From: Pseudonocardia humida
GTDB lineage: Bacteria > Actinomycetota > Actinomycetes > Mycobacteriales > Pseudonocardiaceae
Direction of reading: 5' to 3'
DNA length: 64,000 nt
NCBI RefSeq assembly: GCF_023898865.1
Contig: NZ_JAGSOV010000035.1
Span: 1 to 64,000 of the forward strand
The translations under genes and the position numbers were made by a program. Below, piece after piece: positions 25,380-33,498 of the stretch; the first letter of the stretch is position 1, and every line of letters starts with the position of its first letter. Under the pieces are notes generated by a model. The model saw only the letters and a list, made by a program, of their open reading frames with translations. It had not been told where the DNA came from and did not search any database.

Positions 25380-26234
25380 ATGGGCGAGCGGGACCTGGTC
25401 GAGGCCGACGCGGTCCGGTCGTTCGCCGTCTTCGCCGAGCACCTCAACTTCACCCGGGCCGCCACCGAGCTGCGCATCAGCCAGCCCTCGCTGCACGTGA
25501 AGATCGCCAAGCTGGCCGCCGCGCTCGGGGTGGCGCTCTACGAGCGCGACGGGCGGGTGCTGCGGCTGACGGTCGAGGGCAGGCGGGTGGCCGCCTTCGC
25601 CGCCGACTCCCGCCGCCGCGTCGACGACTTCCTGGCCGACCTGCACGACACCCGCCCCGCGCTGACCGTCGCCGCGGGCCGGGGGGCCCTCCGCTGGGTC
25701 GTGGCCGATGCGCTGCGGGAGGTGCTGCGCGACGGGCGCCGGCTGCACGTCGTGACGGCCGACCGGGACGCGGCCATGGCCGCGGTGCTGTCCGGGGCGG
25801 CGGACGTGGCCGTGGTCGGGTTCGACGCGCCCGGCGCCGGGGTCGAGGTGTGCCCGGTCGCGGCCTACCCGCAGGTGCTGGTGGTGGCGGAGGGGCACCC
25901 GCTGGCCGGGCGCGACGCCGTCGCGGTGTCCGACGTGGACGGTCTCGACCTGGTGCTGCCGCCCGCCGACCGGCCCCACCGCCGCGCGCTCGACCGCGCC
26001 CTGCTCGCCGCGGGCGCCGCGGTCCGCGTCCGCGCCGAGGCCGACGGGTGGGACCTGCTGGTGCACTTCGCCGGGCTCGGCCTGGGCGCCACGGTCGTCA
26101 ACGGGTGCGTCGAGCTGCCCGCGGGGTTGGTCGCCGTGCCGGTCGAGGACCTGCCGACCGTCCGGTACTGGGCGGCGTGGCGGCCCGCGCGCCGCGACCG
26201 GGTGGCCGACCTCGTGGAACGGCTGGCGGCATGA
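25380..26234 (+). CDS. LysR-family transcriptional regulator
   Basis: A 284-residue LysR protein with N-terminal winged HTH (AVFAEHLNFTRAATELRISQ then PSLHVKIAKLAAALGV) and a co-inducer domain in which VLVVAEGHPLAGRD and GLGLGATVVNGCVEL are typical. ATG 25380 with few bases to the promoter, suggesting a short leader. The stop overlaps the start of kptA by four bases. Confidence 0.87.
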   Translation: MGERDLVEADAVRSFAVFAEHLNFTRAATELRISQPSLHVKIAKLAAALGVALYERDGRVLRLTVEGRRVAAFAADSRRRVDDFLADLHDTRPALTVAAGRGALRWVVADALREVLRDGRRLHVVTADRDAAMAAVLSGAADVAVVGFDAPGAGVEVCPVAAYPQVLVVAEGHPLAGRDAVAVSDVDGLDLVLPPADRPHRRALDRALLAAGAAVRVRAEADGWDLLVHFAGLGLGATVVNGCVELPAGLVAVPVEDLPTVRYWAAWRPARRDRVADLVERLAA

Positions 26235-26776
26235 CCGACGACGTCGCGCTGAGCAAGTTCCTGGCCTACGTGCTGCGCCACGACCCGGCCGCGGCCGGGG
26301 TCGAGCTGGGGCCGGGCGGGTGGGTCGCGGTCGACGACCTGCTGGCCGGGCTGGCCCGCGCCGGCCGGGCGGTCGACCGGGCCCGACTGGAGGCCGTCGT
26401 GGCCGGCAGCGACAAGCGCCGCTACGAGCTCGACGGCGACAGCATCCGGGCCGCCCAGGGCCACTCGCAGCCCGTCGACCTGCAGTTGGAGCCCGCGACG
26501 CCGCCCGACGTGCTGTTCCACGGGACCGTGGAGCGGTTCCTGGAATCGATCACCGCCGAGGGGCTGCGACCGGGCAGGCGCACGCACGTGCACCTCTCCG
26601 CCGACGTGGCGACGGCCCGGGTGGTCGGGGCCCGGCGCGGTCGACCGGTCGTGCTGCGGGTCGACGCCGCCGGCATGCACGCCGCCGGGTCGGTGTTCCA
26701 CCGGGCGAGCAACGGCGTGTGGCTGACCGCTCGGGTGCCGCCGGAGTGGATCTCCGTTGACACCCGCGGAGCGTGA
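26231..26776 (+). CDS. kptA: RNA 2'-phosphotransferase (Tpt1/KptA family)
   Basis: A 181-residue KptA. LSKFLAYVLRHDPAAAGVEL opens the N-terminal lobe, RYELDGDSIRAAQGHS carries the Arg and RAxQGHS motif, LFHGT and GRRTHVHLS give the His and the H-x-H NAD-binding motif, and VLRVDAAGM follows. The enzyme removes an internal 2'-phosphate from RNA using NAD+, yielding ADP-ribose cyclic phosphate; the bacterial substrate is not known. Translationally coupled to the LysR gene by ATGA. Confidence 0.92.
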   Translation: MTDDVALSKFLAYVLRHDPAAAGVELGPGGWVAVDDLLAGLARAGRAVDRARLEAVVAGSDKRRYELDGDSIRAAQGHSQPVDLQLEPATPPDVLFHGTVERFLESITAEGLRPGRRTHVHLSADVATARVVGARRGRPVVLRVDAAGMHAAGSVFHRASNGVWLTARVPPEWISVDTRGA

Positions 26777-26792
26777 CGGCTTCCATCCGCCC

Positions 26793-27212
26793 GTGAGCGC
26801 ACTGCACCCGCGACTGCGGGAACTGGTCGAGTCCGGCCCGCTCGTGCACCTGAGCACGACCAACGCCGACGGGAGCCCGCAGGTCTCCGCGATCTGGGTC
26901 GGACTCGACGGCGACGACCTGGTCAGCGGCCACATGGGCTGGTACGCGAAGCTGCGCAACATCGAGCGCGACCCGCGCGTCGTGCTCTCGTTCGACGCTC
27001 CGCGCCGGCCCGGGGTCTTCCTCGCCGAGCACGCCGTGCTGCGGGCGCGGGCCACGATCGAGCCGACCGAGGCCGCCTGGGACCTGCTCGACCGGCTCGC
27101 CCGCGTCTACATGGCCCCCGACGCCGGGTTCCCGGCGCCGAAGGGATCCGGCTACGTCATCCGGTACGCCGTCGAGCGCGTCGGCGGCGTCGGGCCGTGG
27201 GCGGCGCGCTGA
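26793..27212 (+). CDS. PPOX-class F420/FMN-dependent oxidoreductase
   Basis: A 139-residue split-barrel flavoprotein. VHLSTTNADGSPQVSAIWVG is the classic first strand pair, followed by KLRNIERDPRVVLSFD and RARATIEPTEAAWDLLDRLA, matching the TIGR03618-type PPOX F420-dependent enzymes. GTG 26793 (SALHPRL) is taken; TTG 26757 inside the kptA end would add 12 residues. Probably the third gene of the LysR-kptA transcript. Confidence 0.8.
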   Translation: MSALHPRLRELVESGPLVHLSTTNADGSPQVSAIWVGLDGDDLVSGHMGWYAKLRNIERDPRVVLSFDAPRRPGVFLAEHAVLRARATIEPTEAAWDLLDRLARVYMAPDAGFPAPKGSGYVIRYAVERVGGVGPWAAR

Positions 27213-27222
27213 CCCGCCGCGC

Positions 27223-27678
27223 TCACCGGACCCGCGACCACTCGACGACCATCGCCCGCGAGCCTGCCGGATCGACCCGCACCGGCAGCGTCGCGCCCGG
27301 GCGCAGCACCGAGGCGTAGTCGAACGGCACGCGCACCCGCCGTTCGACGACCGCGCCGTCGATGCGCAGCCCGACCCGGGCGATGGGCTCGCCGCCGATC
27401 CGGCCGGACGTGCCGGCCACCGACTCCACGACCGCCGTGCGCCGGTGACCGCTCTCGGCGACCCGGCGCAGCGCCGCCGGGCTGCCGAACATGCGGTGCT
27501 GCAGCGCCGTCCAGACGACGCCCTGCACCAGCGCGACGACGGCGAGGATGCCCAGCACCATCGCCGTCACCCAGCGCGGCGTGCCGTCCAGCACGAGGTA
27601 CGCGGCCAGGGCCAGCACCGCGGCCACCGCCGCAGCCAGCAGGAACGCCCGGCCGAGGCGTCCGAACGCGACAGTCAT
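27223..27678 (-). CDS. small membrane protein
   Basis: A 151-residue protein with two helices (FLLAAAVAAVLALAAYLVL; MVLGILAVVALVQGVVWTAL) and a cytoplasmic C-terminal domain of about 90 residues (RTAVVESVAGTSGRIGGEPI, then YASVLRPGATLPVRVDPAGS) that resembles the beta-barrel tails of other actinobacterial two-helix proteins. No function assignable. Confidence 0.65.
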   Translation of the reverse strand: MTVAFGRLGRAFLLAAAVAAVLALAAYLVLDGTPRWVTAMVLGILAVVALVQGVVWTALQHRMFGSPAALRRVAESGHRRTAVVESVAGTSGRIGGEPIARVGLRIDGAVVERRVRVPFDYASVLRPGATLPVRVDPAGSRAMVVEWSRVR

Positions 27679-27777
27679 CCGACCCCCCCGGCGGAAGTAT
27701 GGCACCCCGCCCGCCGGTGCGGTGGGGCTCCGGTAGCGCACGAAGGCCCCGGCACCGCCGGAAATATAGTGCGGCGC

Positions 27778-28398
27778 GTGCCGGATCCCGCCGCTCTGTT
27801 CGCCGATGCCGCCGCCACCGTCGCCGACCTCCTCGACCGGGTCGCCCCCGACGCCTGGGACGGGCCCGGGCTCGGCGCGTGGGACCTGCGGGCGCTCGTC
27901 GGGCACACCAGCCGGTCGCTGGTCACCGTCATCACCTACCTCGACGGCCCCGCCGTGGAGGAACGCGTGGGCAGCGCCGCCGAGTACTACGCGCTGATCA
28001 AGACCGGGACGATCCCCGGCACCGCCGACCCGGAGGCGATCGTCGAGCGCGGCAGGCGGGCAGGGGCGCAGCTCGGCGACGACCCGGCGGCGGCGTTCCG
28101 GGCGCTGATCGGGCCAGCGACGGCGAAGGTAGCCGAGGTCGGCCCGGACACCGTGGTGGAGACAATCGCCGGGGGCATGCGGGTGGACCGCTACCTCACG
28201 ACCAGGACGTTCGAGCTGGTCGTGCACGGTCTGGACATCGCCGCGGCCACCGGCGGCGAGGTCGTGTTCGCGCCCGGGGTGCTGTCGGAGGCCCTCGGGA
28301 TGAGCGCCGAGGTGGCCGTGCGGCTGGGCGAGGGCGAGGCGGTGCTGCTGGCGCTGACCGGGCGGCGGCCGCTGCCCGCGGGGTTCTGCGTGGTCTGA
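27778..28398 (+). CDS. DinB/MDMPI-fold protein (maleylpyruvate isomerase N-terminal family)
   Basis: A 206-residue protein. WDGPGLGAWDLRALVGHTSR is the conserved helix with the metal-binding His, and TTRTFELVVHGLDIAAATGG gives the second His region, as in mycothiol-dependent maleylpyruvate isomerase-like proteins. Many such proteins are mycothiol-linked transferases of unknown substrate. GTG 27778 selected; GTG 27769 is also in frame. Confidence 0.75.
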   Translation: MPDPAALFADAAATVADLLDRVAPDAWDGPGLGAWDLRALVGHTSRSLVTVITYLDGPAVEERVGSAAEYYALIKTGTIPGTADPEAIVERGRRAGAQLGDDPAAAFRALIGPATAKVAEVGPDTVVETIAGGMRVDRYLTTRTFELVVHGLDIAAATGGEVVFAPGVLSEALGMSAEVAVRLGEGEAVLLALTGRRPLPAGFCVV

Positions 28399-28478
28399 TC
28401 GCGGTGCGGGCGATGAGTTCCGCGGCGGGTGCCGGTCGTGGCTGTGACGGCTCCCCCCCGAACGAGAGGTGCAGGCAC

Positions 28479-28706
28479 ATGGCAGACCAGAAGGCCCCCG
28501 GCCCCACCACCTACTTCCCGATGATCGAGAAGAAGTACGGCCGCCCCGTCGAGGAGTGGATGGACGTCGTGCGCGCCGCCGTCGCGGCCGACCCGGCCGC
28601 CAAGCACATGGAGCTGGTGGCACTGCTCAAGACCGAGCACGGCATGGGCCACGGCCACGCCAACGCGGTGGTCGCCCACACGCTCGCGCAGGCCCGCACG
28701 GCATGA
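28479..28706 (+). CDS. DUF4287-family small protein
   Basis: A 75-residue protein: TYFPMIEKKYGRPVEEWMDV then HMELVALLKTEHGMGHGHAN and AVVAHTLAQA. The K-x-x-G-x-x-x-x-W and LKxEHGxGHGHANA pattern is the DUF4287 signature. Function unknown. ATG 28479 follows GAGAGGTGCAGG. Its stop overlaps the methyltransferase start by four bases. Confidence 0.85.
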   Translation: MADQKAPGPTTYFPMIEKKYGRPVEEWMDVVRAAVAADPAAKHMELVALLKTEHGMGHGHANAVVAHTLAQARTA

Positions 28707-29530
28707 CGGCGCCCGGTGGCACCATCGGCGGTTGGGATGGCCCCACCGGCGACCTGTGGGCCGAGCACGCCGACCACTTCGACCTCCAGACCGCCGACCA
28801 CCTCCCGGCGCTGCTCGCGGCCGCGGCCGTCGAGCCCGGCGCGGCGGTGCTCGACGTGGGGTGCGGCGCCGGCCGCGCGACCTTCGAGCTGGCCGGGCTG
28901 GCTGCGGGCGGCAGCGTCACCGGCGTCGACCTGTCGGCCCGGCTGCTCGACGTCGCCCGCGCGCGGGCCGCGGCCGCCGGCGTGGGGCACGTCCGGTTCG
29001 AGCGGGCCGACGTCCAGGTCACCGACCTGGGCACCGACCGCTACGACCGGATCGTCAGCCGGAACGGGGTGATGTTCTTCGACGACCCGGTCGCCGCCTT
29101 CACCAACCTGGCCCGCGCGCTGCGCCCCGACGGCCTGATGGCGCTGGCGGTCTGGCAGCCGGTGGCGGAGAACGCGTGGTTCCTCGACATCCGCCGGGCC
29201 GCCGCCGGGGGCCGGGAGCTCCCGCCACCGGCCACCGACGGACCGGGCCCGTTCTCCTTCGGCGACCCCGAACGCGTGCGGCGGATCCTGACGGCCGCCG
29301 GGTTCGCCGAGCCGCGCTTCGCCGACGCGCGCGCACCGCGGCGCTACGGCGAGCTCGCCGTCGCGGAGGCGGTGGTCCCCGAGCTGATGCGGGACCTGCT
29401 CGACGAGCTCGACGAGCCGGCCAGGGCCGGTGCCGTGGCCGCACTGCGGCGGACGCTGCGCGAGCACTCCGGACCGGACGGCGTCACCTTCCCGTCGGCC
29501 ATGTGGATCATCACCGCCGGGCGGGCCTGA
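28703..29530 (+). CDS. class I SAM-dependent methyltransferase (UbiE/COQ5-like)
   Basis: A 275-residue methyltransferase: motif I VLDVGCGAGRATFELA, acidic post-motif in TGVDLSARLLDVAR, FERADVQ for adenine binding and RNGVMFFDDPVAAFTNLARA. ALRPDGLMALAVWQPVAENA is typical of the group. Coupled to DUF4287 by ATGA. Substrate unknown. Confidence 0.82.
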   Translation: MTAPGGTIGGWDGPTGDLWAEHADHFDLQTADHLPALLAAAAVEPGAAVLDVGCGAGRATFELAGLAAGGSVTGVDLSARLLDVARARAAAAGVGHVRFERADVQVTDLGTDRYDRIVSRNGVMFFDDPVAAFTNLARALRPDGLMALAVWQPVAENAWFLDIRRAAAGGRELPPPATDGPGPFSFGDPERVRRILTAAGFAEPRFADARAPRRYGELAVAEAVVPELMRDLLDELDEPARAGAVAALRRTLREHSGPDGVTFPSAMWIITAGRA

Positions 29531-29658
29531 AGGCCGCGACCGAGCGCACCGACGCCGTGGTGGGCCGGTGGTGGTTGCTGTCCTCCGGATCGCCGCCACG
29601 CGCCCGCGGTTCCGGCCGACGGCGCCGGGGCCGGGGTGCGGTAGCGCATACTCGCCCC

Positions 29659-30615
29659 GTGTCGACGGTGATCATCGCGCGGCTGGCGGCGATCTTCGCG
29701 GTGGTGGCGGTCGGCTACGGCTGCGGGCGCACCCGGATGTTCGCCGGGGAGCGGTCGCTGCGGCTGCTCACCGACCTGGCGTTCTTCGTGTTCACCCCGG
29801 CGCTGCTGTTCCGGCTGACCGCCTCGATCGACCTGACCGCGCTGCCCTGGGTCGTGATCGGCGTCTACTTCGGACCGACGGTGGCGCTGCTGCTGGCCGT
29901 CTACGCCGTGCAGCGGGTCCGGGTGCGCGCCGAGGCCGCGGGCCCGTCCGTGCGGGCCATCACGGCGACGTTCGGCAACACCGTGCAGCTGGGCATCCCG
30001 ATCGTGCTCGGGCTCTTCGGCGACCCCGGGTTGGCCGTGCACGTCCCGATCACCAGCCTGCACGCCGTCATCCTGCTGACCGTGCTGACGGTGCTGGTCG
30101 AGACGGACCTCTCGCAGCGGGGCGGCGCCGACCGCCCGGGCGTGGTCGGGACCGCGCTGCTGACCGCCCGGCGGACCGTCGTGCACCCGGTGGTGCTGCC
30201 GGTGCTGCTCGGGCTGGTCGTGAACGTGGTCGGGCTGCCCATCCCCGGCCCCGTCGACGAGGTGCTCGGGCTGCTGGGGCAGGCCGTCGTGCCGCTGTGC
30301 CTGGTGCTGATCGGGCTGTCGCTGGCCCACTACGGCGTGCGCGGGGTGGCGGGTCCAGTGGTGTGGCTGTCGGTGGGGAAGCTGGTGGTCCACCCGGCGC
30401 TCGTGCTGGGCGTCGGGTACGCGGCCGGGCTGCGCGGGCTCGCGCTGACCGTCGTCGTGCTGTGCGCGGCCCTGCCGACCGGGTCGAACGCGCAGCTGTT
30501 CGCCCAGCGCTACGAAGCGCGCGAGGTCGAGACGACGGCCGCGCTGATGGCCTCGACCCTGGCGTTCGCGGCCACCGGCCCGGCCTGGCTGCTGGCCGTG
30601 TCGGCGCTGGCGTGA
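29659..30615 (+). CDS. auxin efflux carrier (AEC) family transporter
   Basis: A 318-residue membrane protein with about ten helices in two five-helix halves. The family features ITATFGNTVQLGIPIVLGLF (the conserved N-x-x-x-x-G-x-P crossing) and a second GLALTVVVLCAALPTGSNAQ (P-x-G/A-x-N) are both present. AEC proteins export small organic acids such as malate. GTG 29659. Convergent with the LysR gene four bases away. Confidence 0.85.
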   Translation: MSTVIIARLAAIFAVVAVGYGCGRTRMFAGERSLRLLTDLAFFVFTPALLFRLTASIDLTALPWVVIGVYFGPTVALLLAVYAVQRVRVRAEAAGPSVRAITATFGNTVQLGIPIVLGLFGDPGLAVHVPITSLHAVILLTVLTVLVETDLSQRGGADRPGVVGTALLTARRTVVHPVVLPVLLGLVVNVVGLPIPGPVDEVLGLLGQAVVPLCLVLIGLSLAHYGVRGVAGPVVWLSVGKLVVHPALVLGVGYAAGLRGLALTVVVLCAALPTGSNAQLFAQRYEAREVETTAALMASTLAFAATGPAWLLAVSALA

Positions 30616-30619
30616 GGCG

Positions 30620-31519
30620 CTACCGGAACGTGCCGGAGTCGCGCAGCGCCCGGACCACCTCGACGAGCTGGGCGACGGCCGAGTCGGTGGAGTCGCGGCG
30701 CCAGAGCAGGTGGCAGTCGATGACCGGGCTCGGGTCGGTGAACGGCAGGTAGGTGACGCCGGGCACCGCGTGCAGCGCCGCCGCGGCCGGCGAGGAGATG
30801 CCGACGGCGGAGCCGGCCAGCACAAGCGGCAGCATCCGGTCGAGGCTGGAGACCTCCTGGTGGATGCGCACGGCGGCGCCGCGGGCGGCCAGCTGGCCGA
30901 CGATCCGGTCGTGCAGCAGCGCGTTGACCGACCGCGGCACCAGGACCAGCGGCTGCTGGGAGAGCCGCGCGGGATCGACGGCCGGCTCCGCGGCCAGCGG
31001 GTGGTCGGCGGCCACCGCGACGACCAGCGCGGCCCGCTCGACCAGCAGCCCGGTGAGCGGGGCGGGCAGGTCGGGGTTCCAGCCGAAGCCCGCGTCGATC
31101 CGGCGCTCGAGCAGCGCGGTGATCTGGTCGGGCGTGGTCATCGGGCGGGGGACCACCTGGACCGGCGGCGTGCGGGCCACCAGGTGCGGGGCGACCAGCC
31201 GGATCAGCCGCGGGTCGACGTCCTCGGCGTAGCCGACCCGGACCTCGCCGGCCAACCCCCTGGCCGCCCGGCGCCCGACGTCGCGCGCGTGCGCGCTGGC
31301 CGCCACCACCCGCCGCGCCGCGGGGAGGAACGCCTCGCCGACCGTCGTCACCGCCACCCGGCGGCTGGTCCGGGTGAACAGCGGCGCACCCAGCTCCCGC
31401 TCGAGGCGGCGGATCTGCTCGCTGACCGACTGCTGGGTCACGTGCATGCGCTCGGCGGCGCGCCCGAAGTGCAGCTCGTCGGCCACCGCGAGCGCGTACT
31501 CCAGCTGGCGAAGCTCCAC
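30620..31519 (-). CDS. LysR-family transcriptional regulator
   Basis: A 299-residue LysR protein: VELRQLEYALAVADELHFGR then AAERMHVTQQSVSEQIRRLE is the winged HTH; the effector domain contains ALLERRIDAGFGWNPDLPA and MLPLVLAGSAVGISSPAAAA. GTG 31519 gives the usual LysR N-terminus with GGGGGG just upstream as a ribosome site; ATG 31531 would add four residues. A perfect palindrome lies in the divergent spacer with the SDR gene. Confidence 0.88.
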   Translation of the reverse strand: MELRQLEYALAVADELHFGRAAERMHVTQQSVSEQIRRLERELGAPLFTRTSRRVAVTTVGEAFLPAARRVVAASAHARDVGRRAARGLAGEVRVGYAEDVDPRLIRLVAPHLVARTPPVQVVPRPMTTPDQITALLERRIDAGFGWNPDLPAPLTGLLVERAALVVAVAADHPLAAEPAVDPARLSQQPLVLVPRSVNALLHDRIVGQLAARGAAVRIHQEVSSLDRMLPLVLAGSAVGISSPAAAALHAVPGVTYLPFTDPSPVIDCHLLWRRDSTDSAVAQLVEVVRALRDSGTFR

Positions 31520-31533
31520 GTGGCCCCCCATCG

Positions 31534-31548
31534 ACAGGCAGTGCCTGT
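31534..31548. promoter_or_regulatory. LysR operator candidate
   Basis: Perfect 15-base palindrome ACAGGCAGTGCCTGT in the divergent spacer of the LysR and SDR genes, 15 bases upstream of the LysR GTG. Likely autoregulation and SDR control. Confidence 0.55.
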
Positions 31549-31604
31549 TGCACCTACCCATCCTGGTCGTTGATGAACGCGCCGTCCCGTCGTCCGATGG
31601 GTTC

Positions 31605-32420
31605 ATGAGCACCTGGTTCCTCACCGGCGCGTCCCGCGGCCTCGGCCGCGAACTCACCGAGCAGCTGCTGGCCCGCGGCGACCGCGTCGTCGCGACCCTG
31701 CGCGAGCCCGACCGGCTCGACGACCTGGCCACCGCCCACGGCGACCGCCTCCACCGCCACACCCTCGACGTCACCGACACCGCCCGCCTGCGCGCGGTCG
31801 TCGACACCGCCTTCGCCGAGGTCGGCCGCATCGACGTCGTCGTCTCCAACGCCGGCTACGGCGTCTTCGGCGCCGCCGAGGAGCTCACCGACGCCCAGGT
31901 CGAGGACGTGCTGGCCACCAACCTGACCGCCTCCGTGCAGCTGGCCCGCGCCGTCACCCCGCACCTGCGGGCCCAGGGCGGCGGGCGGATCCTGCAGGTC
32001 TCCAGCATGGGCGGGCACATCGCGTTCCCCGGCATGGCGCTCTACCACGCGGGCAAGTGGGGGATCGAGGGCTTCTTCGAGGCATTCGCCCCCGAGGTCG
32101 AGCCCTTCGGCATCCGCACCACGCTGATCGAGCCCGGCATGGTCGGGACGACGTTCTACGCGTCGAGCGTCCGGGCGCCCGTGCTCGCCCCCTACGTCGA
32201 CAGCCCCGCCGTGCACCGGGGAACGCTGCCGGTCGAGGACATGCCCGGCGACCAGGCGAAGGTGGTCGTGGCGATGATCGCGGCCGGGGAGGCGGCGGAC
32301 CCGCCGCGGCGGCTGCTGCTGGGGTCCGACGCCTACCGGTTGGTGCGCGAGGCGCTGCGCGGGCGGTTGGACGAGGTGGAGGAGCAGCGGGAGTCGGCGG
32401 CGCGCAGCGACAGGGGTTAG
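31605..32420 (+). CDS. short-chain dehydrogenase/reductase
   Basis: A 271-residue classical SDR: cofactor motif TGASRGLG at residues 8-15, VVSNAGYGVFG, catalytic Ser in ILQVSSMGG and the Y-x-x-x-K as YHAGK. Arg after the glycine motif (VVATLREPDRL) suggests NADPH preference. Divergent from a LysR regulator, its probable controller. Substrate unknown. Confidence 0.88.
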   Translation: MSTWFLTGASRGLGRELTEQLLARGDRVVATLREPDRLDDLATAHGDRLHRHTLDVTDTARLRAVVDTAFAEVGRIDVVVSNAGYGVFGAAEELTDAQVEDVLATNLTASVQLARAVTPHLRAQGGGRILQVSSMGGHIAFPGMALYHAGKWGIEGFFEAFAPEVEPFGIRTTLIEPGMVGTTFYASSVRAPVLAPYVDSPAVHRGTLPVEDMPGDQAKVVVAMIAAGEAADPPRRLLLGSDAYRLVREALRGRLDEVEEQRESAARSDRG

Positions 32421-32485
32421 GTCGCGGTGCCCTCGTGGGCCGCCGGGTCCGGCGGCGAGGTCACCAGGAGGACGCCGGGTGAGCC

Positions 32486-32938
32486 TCAGCGGGCGTCGGT
32501 GATCTCGAAGACCGCGACCCGGTCCGCGACCGCCCCGAACCGGTCGGGGTCGGCCCCCTCCACCAGCCCGATCCGCACGAAGAACGCCACCCCGTGCGGC
32601 ACCTCCCGCGGGAACGCCCGCATCACCTCGCGCCGCAGGTCGGCGTCGCGCACCTCGGTCAGGGCGATGGACCGCACCCGCCGTCCCCGGCGCAGCTGCC
32701 CCCGCCCCGCGGCCCGGGCGTTGCGGGCCCAGTCGCAGTTCGGGAGGGCGGCGATCACGAACTCCCGGCCGTCGACGCGCAGCGGGGAGACGGGCGTCGA
32801 GCGGGGGGCACCGGTGGTGCGGCCGGGGACGGTCAGGACGCGGATGGTGCCGACCGGGAGGCCGATCCGGTGCAGGGCGCGGACGACGCGGTTGGCCGGC
32901 TTCAACCAGCCGGGCAGGGCGGCGATCGGCGGAGGCAT
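32486..32938 (-). CDS. nitroreductase-family deazaflavin-dependent oxidoreductase
   Basis: A 150-residue split-barrel protein of the Ddn family: VLTVPGRTTGAPRSTPVSPL and REFVIAALPNCDWARNARAA are the family signature; F420H2-linked reduction is expected. ATG 32938 follows GAAGGGATTTTG. Divergent from the MarR gene with two matched operators between them. Confidence 0.85.
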   Translation of the reverse strand: MPPPIAALPGWLKPANRVVRALHRIGLPVGTIRVLTVPGRTTGAPRSTPVSPLRVDGREFVIAALPNCDWARNARAAGRGQLRRGRRVRSIALTEVRDADLRREVMRAFPREVPHGVAFFVRIGLVEGADPDRFGAVADRVAVFEITDAR

Positions 32939-32947
32939 CAAAATCCC

Positions 32948-32997
32948 TTCGATAGTCGAACGATCGTGGCCACGGTAGATTACTTCGAGTGTCGAAG
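32948..32997. promoter_or_regulatory. tandem MarR operators
   Basis: Two perfect palindromes of the same form: TTCGA-tag-TCGAA at 32948-32960 and CTTCGA-gtg-TCGAAG at 32983-32997. The second spans the MarR start codon (GTG 32989 is its centre), the first lies 10 bases upstream of the oxidoreductase start. Both genes would be repressed. Confidence 0.7.
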
Positions 32998-33498
32998 CAA
33001 TCGGACCTGCACGACCGCGTCGCCCGGGCCGCGGCCGACTTCGGGGCCGCCGCCGACGAGGTCGACGGGGCGGTCGCCGACGTGCTCGGGGTCAACCGCA
33101 CCGACCTGCGGATCGTCGGGGCGGTGGCGTTGGCCGGGGAGCTGTCGGCCGGGGCGCTGGCCCGGGCCGTGGCGCTGAGCCCGGCCGCGACGACGACGGC
33201 GGTCCAGCGCCTGATCGCCGCAGGCCACCTGACCCGCGAGGTCGACCCGGCCGACCGCCGCCGCACGGTCCTGGCCCTCACGCCCGGGGCGGCCGCGCAG
33301 ATCGAGCGCGCGTACGGGCCGGTGGCGGCCGAGGGGCGGCGGGCGCTGGACGACTACACCCCCGCGGAGCTGGCCGTCGTCGAGCGCTTCCTGACCGAGG
33401 GCGTCGCGCTGCAGCGCGCGCACGCCACCCGGATACGCGCCGCCGACGCCTACCGCGACGGCGACTCGATGCCGTCGAGGAGGCGGTCGAGGCCGTAG
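32989..33498 (+). CDS. MarR-family transcriptional regulator
   Basis: A 169-residue winged-helix regulator: ALARAVALSPAATTTAVQRL is the recognition-helix region and LTREVDPADRRRTVLALTPG the wing with D-R-R. The GTG start sits inside an operator palindrome. The C-terminal 16 residues overlap the convergent TetR gene. It probably represses itself and the F420-type oxidoreductase. Confidence 0.85.
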   Translation: MSKQSDLHDRVARAAADFGAAADEVDGAVADVLGVNRTDLRIVGAVALAGELSAGALARAVALSPAATTTAVQRLIAAGHLTREVDPADRRRTVLALTPGAAAQIERAYGPVAAEGRRALDDYTPAELAVVERFLTEGVALQRAHATRIRAADAYRDGDSMPSRRRSRP

